DNA of 53,501 nt from Candidatus Dactylopiibacterium sp. (lineage in GTDB: Bacteria > Pseudomonadota > Gammaproteobacteria > Burkholderiales > Rhodocyclaceae): positions 1 to 53,501 of the forward strand of contig JAVHXQ010000022.1 in NCBI GenBank assembly GCA_031119555.1, given 5' to 3'. Position 1 is the stretch's first letter. Each line of letters begins with the position of its first letter. The position numbers were made by a program, and so were the translations under genes. Of this stretch, positions 20,188 through 27,684 are shown in pieces. A model generated the notes under the pieces. That model made no database searches and was not told where the DNA came from. It saw nothing but the letters and a program-made list of their open reading frames with translations.

Positions 20188-20750
20188 GCACCGCCACGCA
20201 CGACACCGTGTGGCTCGGGCGCGGCGGGCAAGGCGCCTTCACCGCGGCGCGCCTGCTCGGCCTTGCCGCCGCGCGCTTCGGTCGCCGCCACGCGCTGGCC
20301 TTTCCCTCCTTCGGCCCGGAGCGGCGCGGCGCGCCCGTGTTCGCCTACACGCGCCTGGCCGACACGCCGCTCGAAGACCGCAGCCCGGTCGCGCGCGCCG
20401 ACGCCGTGGTGGTCATGGACACCAGCCTGCTCGCCCAGGTGCCCACGCCCTTCATCCACGCCGGCACGCTGGTGCTCCTGAATGCCGCCGCGCCGCGCGC
20501 GCGCCCGCCGCTGCCGGGCCGCGTGCGCCACTTCGACGCGCATGCGCTGGCACTCGAAGTGCTCGGCAGCGCGCATGCCAACACCGCCCTGCTGGGCTAC
20601 CTCACCGGTCTGACCGGGGTGGTCGCGGCGAGCGCGCTGGAAGCCGCCATCCGCAGCGAATTCGGCGAAGGCCTGCGGTGCGCGCGCAACCTCGAAGCCT
20701 TCCGCCGCGCCCGCGCCCTGGCGCTCGACAGCCTGGAGCGCGCGGCATGA
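20184..20750 (+). CDS. 2-oxoacid:ferredoxin oxidoreductase, gamma subunit
   Basis: The 188-residue protein matches the gamma subunit (domain III of pyruvate:ferredoxin oxidoreductase), which helps bind coenzyme A. VWLGRGGQGAFTAARLLG at the start is the family signature (GRGGQG), followed by FPSFGPERRGAPVFAYTR. It is flanked by ATGA overlaps on both sides, so the ligase, gamma and delta genes are translationally coupled. The gene order gamma-delta-alpha-beta is that of four-subunit archaeal-type enzymes and, minus one gene, of phenylglyoxylate oxidoreductase. Confidence 0.92.
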   Translation: MSTATHDTVWLGRGGQGAFTAARLLGLAAARFGRRHALAFPSFGPERRGAPVFAYTRLADTPLEDRSPVARADAVVVMDTSLLAQVPTPFIHAGTLVLLNAAAPRARPPLPGRVRHFDAHALALEVLGSAHANTALLGYLTGLTGVVAASALEAAIRSEFGEGLRCARNLEAFRRARALALDSLERAA

Positions 20751-21073
20751 GCGGCGCCCCCGTCACGGCGCCGCCCTGCGCGCTGCGCCCCTTCGCGCGC
20801 GAGACGCAGCTCGCCGCCTGGCCCGCCACACCGCAGGCGGACGCCGGCCAGCTCGTCGCCTCCAACGGCGGCTGGCGCAGCCTGTGGCCCGCCATCGCGC
20901 TCGACGCCTGCAACGGCTGCGGCCTGTGCCTGCTCTTCTGCCCCGACGGCGCCATGGTCTGGAATGCCCACGGCCTGCCCGAAGTGGCCGCCGACTGGTG
21001 CAAGGGCTGCGGCCTCTGCGCGCGCGAATGCCCCAAGGACCTGATCGTCATGCAGGCCGAACCCACGCCATGA
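20747..21073 (+). CDS. 2-oxoacid:ferredoxin oxidoreductase, delta subunit (2[4Fe-4S] ferredoxin)
   Basis: The 108-residue polypeptide has a 45-residue leader and two classic four-cysteine motifs, CNGCGLCLLFCP and CKGCGLCARECP, each for one [4Fe-4S] cluster. It moves electrons from the thiamine site of the beta subunit toward an external acceptor. It begins inside the gamma stop codon (ATGA) and is followed by a 55-base gap before alpha. It is too long for a free clostridial ferredoxin and fits the PorD/VorD/PadF delta subunit. Confidence 0.92.
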   Translation: MSGAPVTAPPCALRPFARETQLAAWPATPQADAGQLVASNGGWRSLWPAIALDACNGCGLCLLFCPDGAMVWNAHGLPEVAADWCKGCGLCARECPKDLIVMQAEPTP

Positions 21074-21128
21074 ACCCCGGCCCGGCCGGCGCCTCGCGGC
21101 GGCCGCCCCACCCCTCCGCAGACCCCTC

Positions 21129-22412
21129 ATGAATACGCCTGAATTCCTGGCCGGCAACGAAGCCGTCGCGCAGGCCGTGCGCCTGTGCCGGCCGCGCGTG
21201 ATCGCGGCCTACCCCATCACCCCGCAGACCACGGTGGTCGAGCGCCTGTCCGAGATCGTCGAGGCCGGCGAACTGGACGCCGAGTTCGTGCACGTCGAAT
21301 CCGAACATTCCGCGCTGGCGCTGCTCATGGGCAGCGCCGCGATGGGCTCGCGCACCTTCACCGCCACCTCGTCGCAAGGCCTGCTGTACATGGCCGAATG
21401 CCTCTATTACGCCTCGGGCGGGCGCTGGCCGCTGGTCATGATGAACGCCAACCGCGCGCTCGCCCTGCCGTGGAACATCTACGGCGACCAGAGCGACTCG
21501 CTGGCGCTCGTCTCGGCGGGCTGGGTCCAGGCCTACGCGGAGAACGCGCAGGAAGCGCTCGACATGATCATCCAGGCCTACGCGGTGGCCGAAGACCCCG
21601 CGATCCGCACGCCGGTGCTGGTGAATCTCGATGGCTTCGTGCTCACCCACACCTACGAGCCCGTCAGCGTGCCCGAACAGGCCGAGGTGGACGCCTTCCT
21701 GCCGCCGCGCGACCTGCCCGACGGCTTTCCCGGCACCTTCCGCGCCGACGCGCCGCAAAGCCTCGCCATCACGGCCGGGCCGGGCGACTACACGGTATTC
21801 AAGTACCAGCAGCACGCCGCCCTGCTCGCCGCCGCCGCCGCCATCCGCGCCACCGCCGAGCGCTTTCGCGCACGCTTCGGGCGCGGCGCGCAGGGGCTCG
21901 TGGAAGCGTGGCAGGCCGACGACGCGGAGTTCGTGCTCATCACGCTGGGCAGCATCGCGGGCAGCGTGCGCAGCGCGATCCGCGCGCTGCGCGAGCAAGG
22001 CGTGCGCGCCGGGCTGCTGCGCCTGCGCTACCTGCGCCCCTTCCCCGCCGAGGAACTCGGCGCGGCCCTGTTCGGCTCGCAGCGCAGCCTGCCGGTACGC
22101 GCCGTGGGCGTGCTCGAGAAAGACATCTCCTTCGGCCACCAGGGCAGCGTGAGCCTGGAAGTGAAGGCCGCGCTCTACGAGCACGCGAGCCGCCATCGCG
22201 CGCCCGCGCCGCCGGTGCTGAACTTCGTGGCCGGCCTGGGCGGCCAGGAGATCGCCCTGACGGATCTGCACGCCATGTTCGCCGACCTGCAGGGTCTGGC
22301 CCATTCCCCTTCCGACGACCGCCGCCATCTCGCCGCACCGGGCTTCACCGATGTGCGCTTTGCCGGCATGGAGCGATTCCTTGAAGAAAATCAGCATCAA
22401 GACGCTGCCTGA
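21129..22412 (+). CDS. 2-oxoacid:ferredoxin oxidoreductase, alpha subunit
   Basis: The 427-residue alpha subunit carries the pyrimidine-side thiamine-binding domain. LAGNEAVAQAVRLCRPRVIA followed by YPITPQTTVVERLSE is the PorA/VorA signature. Substrate-side residues follow in EFVHVESEHSALALLMGSAA and TATSSQGLLYMAE. The C-terminal third holds the domain II phrase VGVLEKDISFGHQGSV. The 2-oxoacid (pyruvate, branched, aryl) cannot be set by eye. Its end overlaps the beta gene by 32 bases if beta starts at TTG 22381. Confidence 0.93.
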   Translation: MNTPEFLAGNEAVAQAVRLCRPRVIAAYPITPQTTVVERLSEIVEAGELDAEFVHVESEHSALALLMGSAAMGSRTFTATSSQGLLYMAECLYYASGGRWPLVMMNANRALALPWNIYGDQSDSLALVSAGWVQAYAENAQEALDMIIQAYAVAEDPAIRTPVLVNLDGFVLTHTYEPVSVPEQAEVDAFLPPRDLPDGFPGTFRADAPQSLAITAGPGDYTVFKYQQHAALLAAAAAIRATAERFRARFGRGAQGLVEAWQADDAEFVLITLGSIAGSVRSAIRALREQGVRAGLLRLRYLRPFPAEELGAALFGSQRSLPVRAVGVLEKDISFGHQGSVSLEVKAALYEHASRHRAPAPPVLNFVAGLGGQEIALTDLHAMFADLQGLAHSPSDDRRHLAAPGFTDVRFAGMERFLEENQHQDAA

Positions 22413-23301
22413 CGAAGAGTTCTTCGTCGGCCACAAAGGCTGCAGCGGCTGCGGCGGCACCCTCATCCTGCGCTGGACGCTCAAGGCGCTGGGCGATCGC
22501 TGCTACGTGGTCGTGCCCGCCGGCTGCATGTCGGCCATCAGCTTCATCTATCCGCAGATGGCCTTCGGCGTGAACGCCATGATCGCGCCCTTCGCCGCCA
22601 CCGGCGCGGTGCTCTCGGGCATCGCCGCCACGATCCGCGCGCGCGGCATCCGCGACGTGCACGTCGTGGGCTTCGCCGGCGATGGCGCCACCGCCGACAT
22701 CGGGCTGCAGTCGCTCTCCGGCGCGCTGGACCGGCGCGAACGCATCCTCTACATCTGCTACGACAACGAGGCCTACATGAACACCGGCGTGCAGCGCAGC
22801 GGCGCCACGCCGCGCGGAGCGCGCACCACCACCTCGCCTTCGGGCCAGGTGCGCTTCGCGGCAGCCAAGAAAGACCTCGTGCGCATCGCCGCCGCGCACG
22901 GCATCCCGTATGCGGCAAGTGCCACGACCGGCCACCCGGCGGATTTCCTGCGCAAGCTCGATCGCGCGCGCCAGGTGGACGGCCCGGCCTTCCTGCACGT
23001 CTTCGCGCCCTGCCCGCCGGGCTGGGGCTGCGCCACCGACGCCGCCGCCGACCTGGGCCGCAGCGTGGTCGAAACCGGCCTGTGGCCGCTCGTGGAATGG
23101 GATCACGGCGAAGTGCGCATCAACCGCGAGCCGCGCAGCTTCGCGCCCCTGGCGGACTATCTGGGCGCCCAGGCACGCTTTCGCGCGCTGGGCGAGGAAG
23201 ACCTCGCCGCCATCGCCGCCGCCCGCGACCACCACTGGCAGGCGCTGCGCGCCTGGGCGCGCGAGTGCGCCGCCGCCGCGCCGGCGGCACACCCCGCCTG
23301 A
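22381..23301 (+). CDS. 2-oxoacid:ferredoxin oxidoreductase, beta subunit
   Basis: The 306-residue beta subunit binds thiamine diphosphate and one [4Fe-4S] cluster. It has HKGCSGCGGT near residue 15 (cluster cysteines), the thiamine motif GFAGDGATADIG and CYDNEAYMNTGVQRSGATP, which is characteristic of PorB-like and PadI-like proteins. The start is taken as TTG at 22381, preceded by GGAG at good spacing; a GTG at 22351 is the alternative. The usual fifth, NADH-linked flavoprotein subunit of phenylglyoxylate oxidoreductase is not encoded between alpha and beta. Confidence 0.9.
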   Translation: MKKISIKTLPDEEFFVGHKGCSGCGGTLILRWTLKALGDRCYVVVPAGCMSAISFIYPQMAFGVNAMIAPFAATGAVLSGIAATIRARGIRDVHVVGFAGDGATADIGLQSLSGALDRRERILYICYDNEAYMNTGVQRSGATPRGARTTTSPSGQVRFAAAKKDLVRIAAAHGIPYAASATTGHPADFLRKLDRARQVDGPAFLHVFAPCPPGWGCATDAAADLGRSVVETGLWPLVEWDHGEVRINREPRSFAPLADYLGAQARFRALGEEDLAAIAAARDHHWQALRAWARECAAAAPAAHPA

Positions 23302-23425
23302 GCAAGATGCGGCCCGCCGCATGACCTTCATGCGGGCCCGCTCCGGCCCCGACTTGATGCGGGGCAAGCCCGCGAGCGGCGCGGGGGTCTAGAGTCGGGC
23401 CATGACTTTGTCGTACGGATCGCGC

Positions 23426-23464
23426 GAAGGGTGTGCCGGAGTCGGGCACGCCCTTCTGCTTTTC
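23426..23464 (+). terminator. Terminator-like hairpin between the oxidoreductase and fumarate reductase modules
   Basis: Twelve-base arms (23426-23437 and 23445-23456) pair with a single T-G wobble around a 7-base loop and are followed by TGCTTTTC. It lies 124 bases after the beta gene and 29 bases before frdA. A second small hairpin CCGCATGA/TCATGCGG lies near 23320. The short T-tract suggests partial termination, or attenuation of frd expression. Confidence 0.6.
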
Positions 23465-23492
23465 GGGCGCGGCTGGCGTGAAGGAGCGTGAA

Positions 23493-25265
23493 GTGAAGGT
23501 ATTCAAGGCAGATGTGGTCATCGTCGGCGCGGGCGGTGCCGGCTTGCGGGCGGCCATCGCGGCCGCCGAGGCGGACGCGGCGCAGACCGTGGCGCTGGTC
23601 TCCAAGGTGTATCCGATGCGCAGCCACACCTGCGCGGCCGAGGGCGGCGCGGCGGGCGTGGTGGACGCGCGCGACAGCCTCGACGCCCATTTTCACGACA
23701 CCGTGGCCGGCGGCGACTGGCTGTGCGAGCAGGATGTCGTCGACGGCTTCGTCGCCGAATGCACGCGCGAGCTCACGCGCATCGAGCACTGGGGCTGTCC
23801 GTGGAGCCGTCGCGAAGACGGCCGCGTGAACGTGCGCCCGTTCGGGGGCATGAAGAACGAACGCACCTGGTTCGCGGCCGACCGCACGGGCATGCACCTG
23901 CTGCACACGCTGTTCCAGACCTCACTCAAATACCCGGCCATCCGGCGCTTCGACGAATACTTCCTGATCGACCTCATCGTCGTCGACGGCCAGGCGCGCG
24001 GCGTGCTGGTGGTCGAGATCGCCAGCGGCGAATACACGCTGATCGAAGCCGGCGCGGTGATCCTCGCCACCGGCGGCGCGGCACGCGTGTTCCGCGAAAA
24101 CACCAACGGCGGCATCGTGACGGGCGACGGCATGGCCGTGGCCTACCGCCACGGCGTGGCGCTGCGCGACATGGAGTTCGTGCAGTACCACCCCACCTGC
24201 ATGCCGGGCACGGGCCTGCTCTTCACCGAAGCCTGCCGGGGCGAAGGCGGACTGCTCATGAACCGCGACGGCTACCGCTACCTGCAGGATTACGGCCTGG
24301 GCCCGGTGCAGGACGCGCCGCGCAACAAGTTCATGGAACTGGGGCCGCGCGACCGGCTCTCGCAGGCGTTCTGGCACGAGATGCAGAAGGGCCGCACGAT
24401 AGACGGGCCCTACGGCCCCGTCGTGCATCTCGACCTGCGTCACCTGGGCGCGGCGCGGCTGGCCGAGCGCCTGCCGCAGATCTGCGAACTCGCGCGCGAG
24501 TTCATGGGCATCGATCCGGTGAGCGCGCCCATCCCGGTGCGCCCGGCCGTGCATTACACGATGGGGGGCATCAGCGCGGGCGCCGAGGGCGACACGGCGC
24601 TGGGCGGCCTCTTCGCGGTCGGCGAATGCTCCAGCGTGGGCATTCACGGCGCCAACCGCCTGGGCTCCAACTCGCTCTCGGAACTGCTGGTGTTCGGCCG
24701 CCGCGCGGGCGAAGCCGCCACCCGCGCCGCGCGTGAAGCCACGCCAGCCCCGGCCGGCACCCTGCTCGCGCTGGCCGAGGCCGCCGCCCGCCCCTCGCAG
24801 GCACTGCTGCGCGGCACCGGCGGCGAGCGCATCGCCGAGCTGCGCCGCGCCATGGCCCAGACCATGGAGGACGGCTGCGGCATCTACCGCACCGAAGCCA
24901 GCATGCAGACCACTTGCGACACCCTGGCCGGCTTGCGCGAGCGCTTCACGCGGGTCGCCGTCACCGACCGCTCCACGGTCTGGAACAGCGAGTGGTTCGC
25001 GGCCATCGAACTGGGCTACCAGCTCGAAGTCGCCGAGGCCATGGCGCATTCCGCGCTGGAACGGCGCGAGTCGCGCGGCGCGCACCAGCGGCTGGATTTC
25101 GAAGCCCGCGACGACGCGCGCTTCCTGCGCCATTCGCTGGCGCTGCGCAGCGCCACGGGCGCGCCCCGGATCACGTATCAGGACGTGAAGATCACCCGCC
25201 TGCCGCCCGCGGTGCGCGCCTATGGCGCCGCCGGGCTCGCGGCGGAAGCAGGAGAGAAGGCATGA
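23493..25265 (+). CDS. frdA: Fumarate reductase flavoprotein subunit FrdA
   Basis: FrdA holds covalent FAD and the fumarate site of quinol:fumarate reductase. The 590 residues compare with 602 in E. coli. The dinucleotide motif is VVIVGAGGAGLRAAI, and the FAD-linking His45 is in MRSHTCAAEGG. Active-site and substrate motifs are QYHPTCMPGTGLLFTEACR, HYTMGGI and AVGECSSVGIHGANRLGSNS. These track the enterobacterial FrdA rather than SdhA, notably RNKFMELGPRDRLSQAFW. The start is a GTG at 23493 preceded by AAGGAG. The end overlaps frdB in ATGA. Confidence 0.94.
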   Translation: MKVFKADVVIVGAGGAGLRAAIAAAEADAAQTVALVSKVYPMRSHTCAAEGGAAGVVDARDSLDAHFHDTVAGGDWLCEQDVVDGFVAECTRELTRIEHWGCPWSRREDGRVNVRPFGGMKNERTWFAADRTGMHLLHTLFQTSLKYPAIRRFDEYFLIDLIVVDGQARGVLVVEIASGEYTLIEAGAVILATGGAARVFRENTNGGIVTGDGMAVAYRHGVALRDMEFVQYHPTCMPGTGLLFTEACRGEGGLLMNRDGYRYLQDYGLGPVQDAPRNKFMELGPRDRLSQAFWHEMQKGRTIDGPYGPVVHLDLRHLGAARLAERLPQICELAREFMGIDPVSAPIPVRPAVHYTMGGISAGAEGDTALGGLFAVGECSSVGIHGANRLGSNSLSELLVFGRRAGEAATRAAREATPAPAGTLLALAEAAARPSQALLRGTGGERIAELRRAMAQTMEDGCGIYRTEASMQTTCDTLAGLRERFTRVAVTDRSTVWNSEWFAAIELGYQLEVAEAMAHSALERRESRGAHQRLDFEARDDARFLRHSLALRSATGAPRITYQDVKITRLPPAVRAYGAAGLAAEAGEKA

Positions 25266-26017
25266 AGCCGCAAACGAAAACCGTGGCGGTGCTGCGCTAC
25301 CGCCCCGAGCAGGACACCGAGCCGTTCTGGCAGGAGTACGAAGTCCCCTTCGCCGACGACACCTCGGTGCTCGCCGCGCTGAACTACATCAAGGACGAAC
25401 TGGACGGCACGCTGAGCTTCCGCTGGTCGTGCCGGCAGGCCATCTGCGGCAGCTGCGGCTTCATGATCGCCGGCAAGCCGCGACTGGCCTGCAAGAGCTT
25501 CCTGCGCGAGTTCCCCGGCAAGGTCACGGTGGAAGCGCTCGCGCACTTTCCCATCGAGCGCGATCTGGTGGTGGTGATGGACGACTTCATCGCCAAGATC
25601 GAGCGCGTGAAGCCCTGGCTGATGCCGCGCGAGGAGCGCAGCCCCGACGCAGGCGAGTACCGCCAGACGCCGCAGGAAATGTCGCTCTACGAGCAGTTCG
25701 CGGGATGCATCAATTGCGGCCTGTGCTACGCCGCCTGCCCGCAGGTGGGGCTGAACCCGGACTTTCTCGGCCCCGCCGCGATCGCCCTGCTGCACCGCTA
25801 CAACCTCGACAGCCGCGATGGCGGCAGCGAAGCGCGCAAGCAGCTCATCAACGCCGAAGTGGGCGTGTTCAACTGCACGGCCGTGGGCTATTGCTCGGCG
25901 GTGTGCCCCAAGATGGTCGATCCGGCCAACGCGGTGAACGTGAACAAGATGAACAGCGCGCGCGACTATTTCTTCCGCTTCCTGCCCCGCCCCGGCAACA
26001 AGGGAGACTGCCAATGA
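25262..26017 (+). CDS. frdB: Fumarate reductase iron-sulfur subunit FrdB
   Basis: The 251-residue subunit carries electrons from the membrane quinol to FrdA. [2Fe-2S] ligands are in SCRQAICGSCGFMIAGKPR and the following C. [4Fe-4S] ligands are in CINCGLCYAACP and [3Fe-4S] ligands in CTAVGYCSAVCPK. This is the standard three-cluster pattern of FrdB/SdhB. It begins in the frdA stop codon and shares ATGA with frdC, so the four frd genes are coupled. Confidence 0.95.
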   Translation: MKPQTKTVAVLRYRPEQDTEPFWQEYEVPFADDTSVLAALNYIKDELDGTLSFRWSCRQAICGSCGFMIAGKPRLACKSFLREFPGKVTVEALAHFPIERDLVVVMDDFIAKIERVKPWLMPREERSPDAGEYRQTPQEMSLYEQFAGCINCGLCYAACPQVGLNPDFLGPAAIALLHRYNLDSRDGGSEARKQLINAEVGVFNCTAVGYCSAVCPKMVDPANAVNVNKMNSARDYFFRFLPRPGNKGDCQ

Positions 26018-26421
26018 ACGCGCGCCGCCCCTACATCCGCCCGATGACGCGCTGGTACCTGCGCGACCCGTTCTTCATCGAGTACATGGCGCACGAGGGC
26101 ACGGCCGTGTTCGTCTGGCTCTTCGCGCTCGAACTGCTCGCCGGGCTCGTCTGCCTCGCGCTCGGCGAAGCGGCCTGGAACGGCTTCCTCGCCTGGCTGG
26201 GCTGGCTGCCCGCCCGGCTCGCCAATGGCCTGATCCTGCTGATGCTGCTCTACCACGGCATCACATGGTTCCTGATCCTGCCGCGCACCATCCCGCCCGT
26301 GCGCGTCGGCCACGCGCGGGTGCCCGGCTGGGTGCTCAGCGGCGCCGGCATGCTGGCCATGGTGGCCGCCAGCGCGGCGCTCGCGGTGGGCGCGGCATGG
26401 CTCGCGCAGGGAGGTCTGTGA
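26014..26421 (+). CDS. frdC: Fumarate reductase membrane anchor subunit FrdC
   Basis: The 135-residue protein has three predicted transmembrane helices (about residues 30-52, 64-86 and 103-130). The N-terminus RRPYIRPMTRWYLRDPFF is close in style to E. coli FrdC (131 residues), which begins with the same TRPY/W and Y-R-PF pattern. With FrdD it docks FrdAB to the cytoplasmic membrane and forms the menaquinol site. A cytochrome b-type anchor like SdhC would be longer with paired heme histidines; none is evident. Confidence 0.88.
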   Translation: MNARRPYIRPMTRWYLRDPFFIEYMAHEGTAVFVWLFALELLAGLVCLALGEAAWNGFLAWLGWLPARLANGLILLMLLYHGITWFLILPRTIPPVRVGHARVPGWVLSGAGMLAMVAASAALAVGAAWLAQGGL

Positions 26422-26786
26422 TGAAGGATTCACTCAAGCGCAGTCACGAACCCGTCTTCTGGCTGCTGTTCGGCGCGGGCGGCATGCTGGCGGCGCTGGC
26501 CGGCGCGATGCTGGTCTTCCTGCTCGCCTTCGGCGTGCCCGCCGGGCTGCTGCCGGCCGGAGCGCTCTCCTACGCCTCGATGCACGCGCTGGCCACCCAC
26601 GTGCTAGGCAAGGGCGCCCTGTTCGCGGTGGTGGCGCTGTTCTTCTGGCATGCCGTGCACCGGATCTTCCACAGCCTGCACGACATCGGCATCCACGCCA
26701 CGCTGCGCGCGCGCCTGCTCGTCTACGGCAGCGCCGCCGCCGGCACCCTGGTCGCCGCCTGGGCGCTGCTCGCACTGGGCTTCTGA
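26421..26786 (+). CDS. frdD: Fumarate reductase membrane anchor subunit FrdD
   Basis: The 121-residue protein has three hydrophobic helices. SHEPVFWLLFGAGGMLAALA at the N-terminus is a close match to the FrdD start of E. coli (119 residues), and HRIFHSLHDIGIH is the FrdD signature. The start ATG shares a base with the frdC stop (TGATG) and follows GGGAGG. It closes the 13-gene cluster; the next gene is on the opposite strand. Confidence 0.92.
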   Translation: MKDSLKRSHEPVFWLLFGAGGMLAALAGAMLVFLLAFGVPAGLLPAGALSYASMHALATHVLGKGALFAVVALFFWHAVHRIFHSLHDIGIHATLRARLLVYGSAAAGTLVAAWALLALGF

Positions 26787-26856
26787 GGCCGCGCGCGCCA
26801 GCCCGCGCACGTAACCCCGGGCGGCCGCGCGCGCCCGGGCTTGCGCCCGGCGCCGC

Positions 26857-27684
26857 TCACCCCGGCGTGCGCGTGGCGCGCCACGCCTGCTTGCCATTGA
26901 CGGTGCCCTGCATCACGTTGCCTTCCACGCGCCCCGTGTAGTGCTGCTGGCCGACCGAGAAGCGGATCTGCGCGCCGTCCAGGCGCGCGTCGGAGATGGG
27001 CTGCGGGGTGGCGCCCTCGCGCAGGCTGCCGTCCAGATTCTGGTATTTCTGGTTCAGCACCAGCGGCTTGCCATCCAGCGACCACCTGCCGTGCACCCTG
27101 GCGGGCACGATCCACTTGTACGCATTGCAGTAGCTGGAGCAGCCCTCCGTGACGTGCGCCGTTTCGTCGGGGCGCCAGTCGCCCATGTCGAAGGAGTTGG
27201 ACACCACGCGCGTGCCGGGCCTCATGTCGAGCAGGATGGGACGCAGGCGCAGGTTGAGGTCGGGCAGCAGGAACAGCGTGATGACGGTGGCGTTGGAGAA
27301 ATCCGACTTGAAGATGTCTCCGTGTTCGAACAGGGCCTTGTCGCCCACGCCCTCGGCCTGCGCCGCGCGCCTGGAGAGCGCGACCAGGTCGGGGTTGAAC
27401 TCGATGCCGCGCGCGCTGGCACCGCGCTTGGCCGCCGTGATGACGGTGCGCCCGTCGCCGGAGCCCAGGTCCACGAGACGGTCGGTGGGCGCCAGCTCGG
27501 CCATTTCCAGCATGCGATCGACGAGCGCCTGCGAGGTCGGCACCCACACCACGTCCTTGCCGGCCTGCCCGACCGAGGGGGTGTAGGGCTCGGAAGCGGC
27601 GCGCGTATCGGTCTGGGCACAGGCGGTGCCGCTCAGGAACACGGCGCACAGCGTGGCGGCAACGAGGTGATGCGAGCGGGTCAT
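26857..27684 (-). CDS. Exported class I SAM-methyltransferase-fold protein
   Basis: The 275-residue protein has an N-terminal signal peptide (MTRSHHLVAATLCAVFLSG, then TACAQT). The methyltransferase fold follows: motif I LVDLGSGDGRTVITAAKRG near residue 69, acidic end of strand 2 IEFNPDLV, and the GDIFKSDF stretch. A C-terminal beta-rich tail ends RVEGNVMQGTVNGKQAW. The combination is odd because SAM is a cytoplasmic cofactor. It may use another ligand, or be a lipoprotein or membrane-facing enzyme. Its start overlaps the stop of the permease gene upstream by 4 bases, so the two are coupled. The substrate is unknown. Confidence 0.82.
   Translation of the reverse strand: MTRSHHLVAATLCAVFLSGTACAQTDTRAASEPYTPSVGQAGKDVVWVPTSQALVDRMLEMAELAPTDRLVDLGSGDGRTVITAAKRGASARGIEFNPDLVALSRRAAQAEGVGDKALFEHGDIFKSDFSNATVITLFLLPDLNLRLRPILLDMRPGTRVVSNSFDMGDWRPDETAHVTEGCSSYCNAYKWIVPARVHGRWSLDGKPLVLNQKYQNLDGSLREGATPQPISDARLDGAQIRFSVGQQHYTGRVEGNVMQGTVNGKQAWRATRTPG

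Noticed and set aside
20184..23301. Calling the oxidoreductase pyruvate- or phenylglyoxylate-specific
   Set aside because: Signatures fit both Por and Pad types; the substrate cannot be told without phylogeny or assay.
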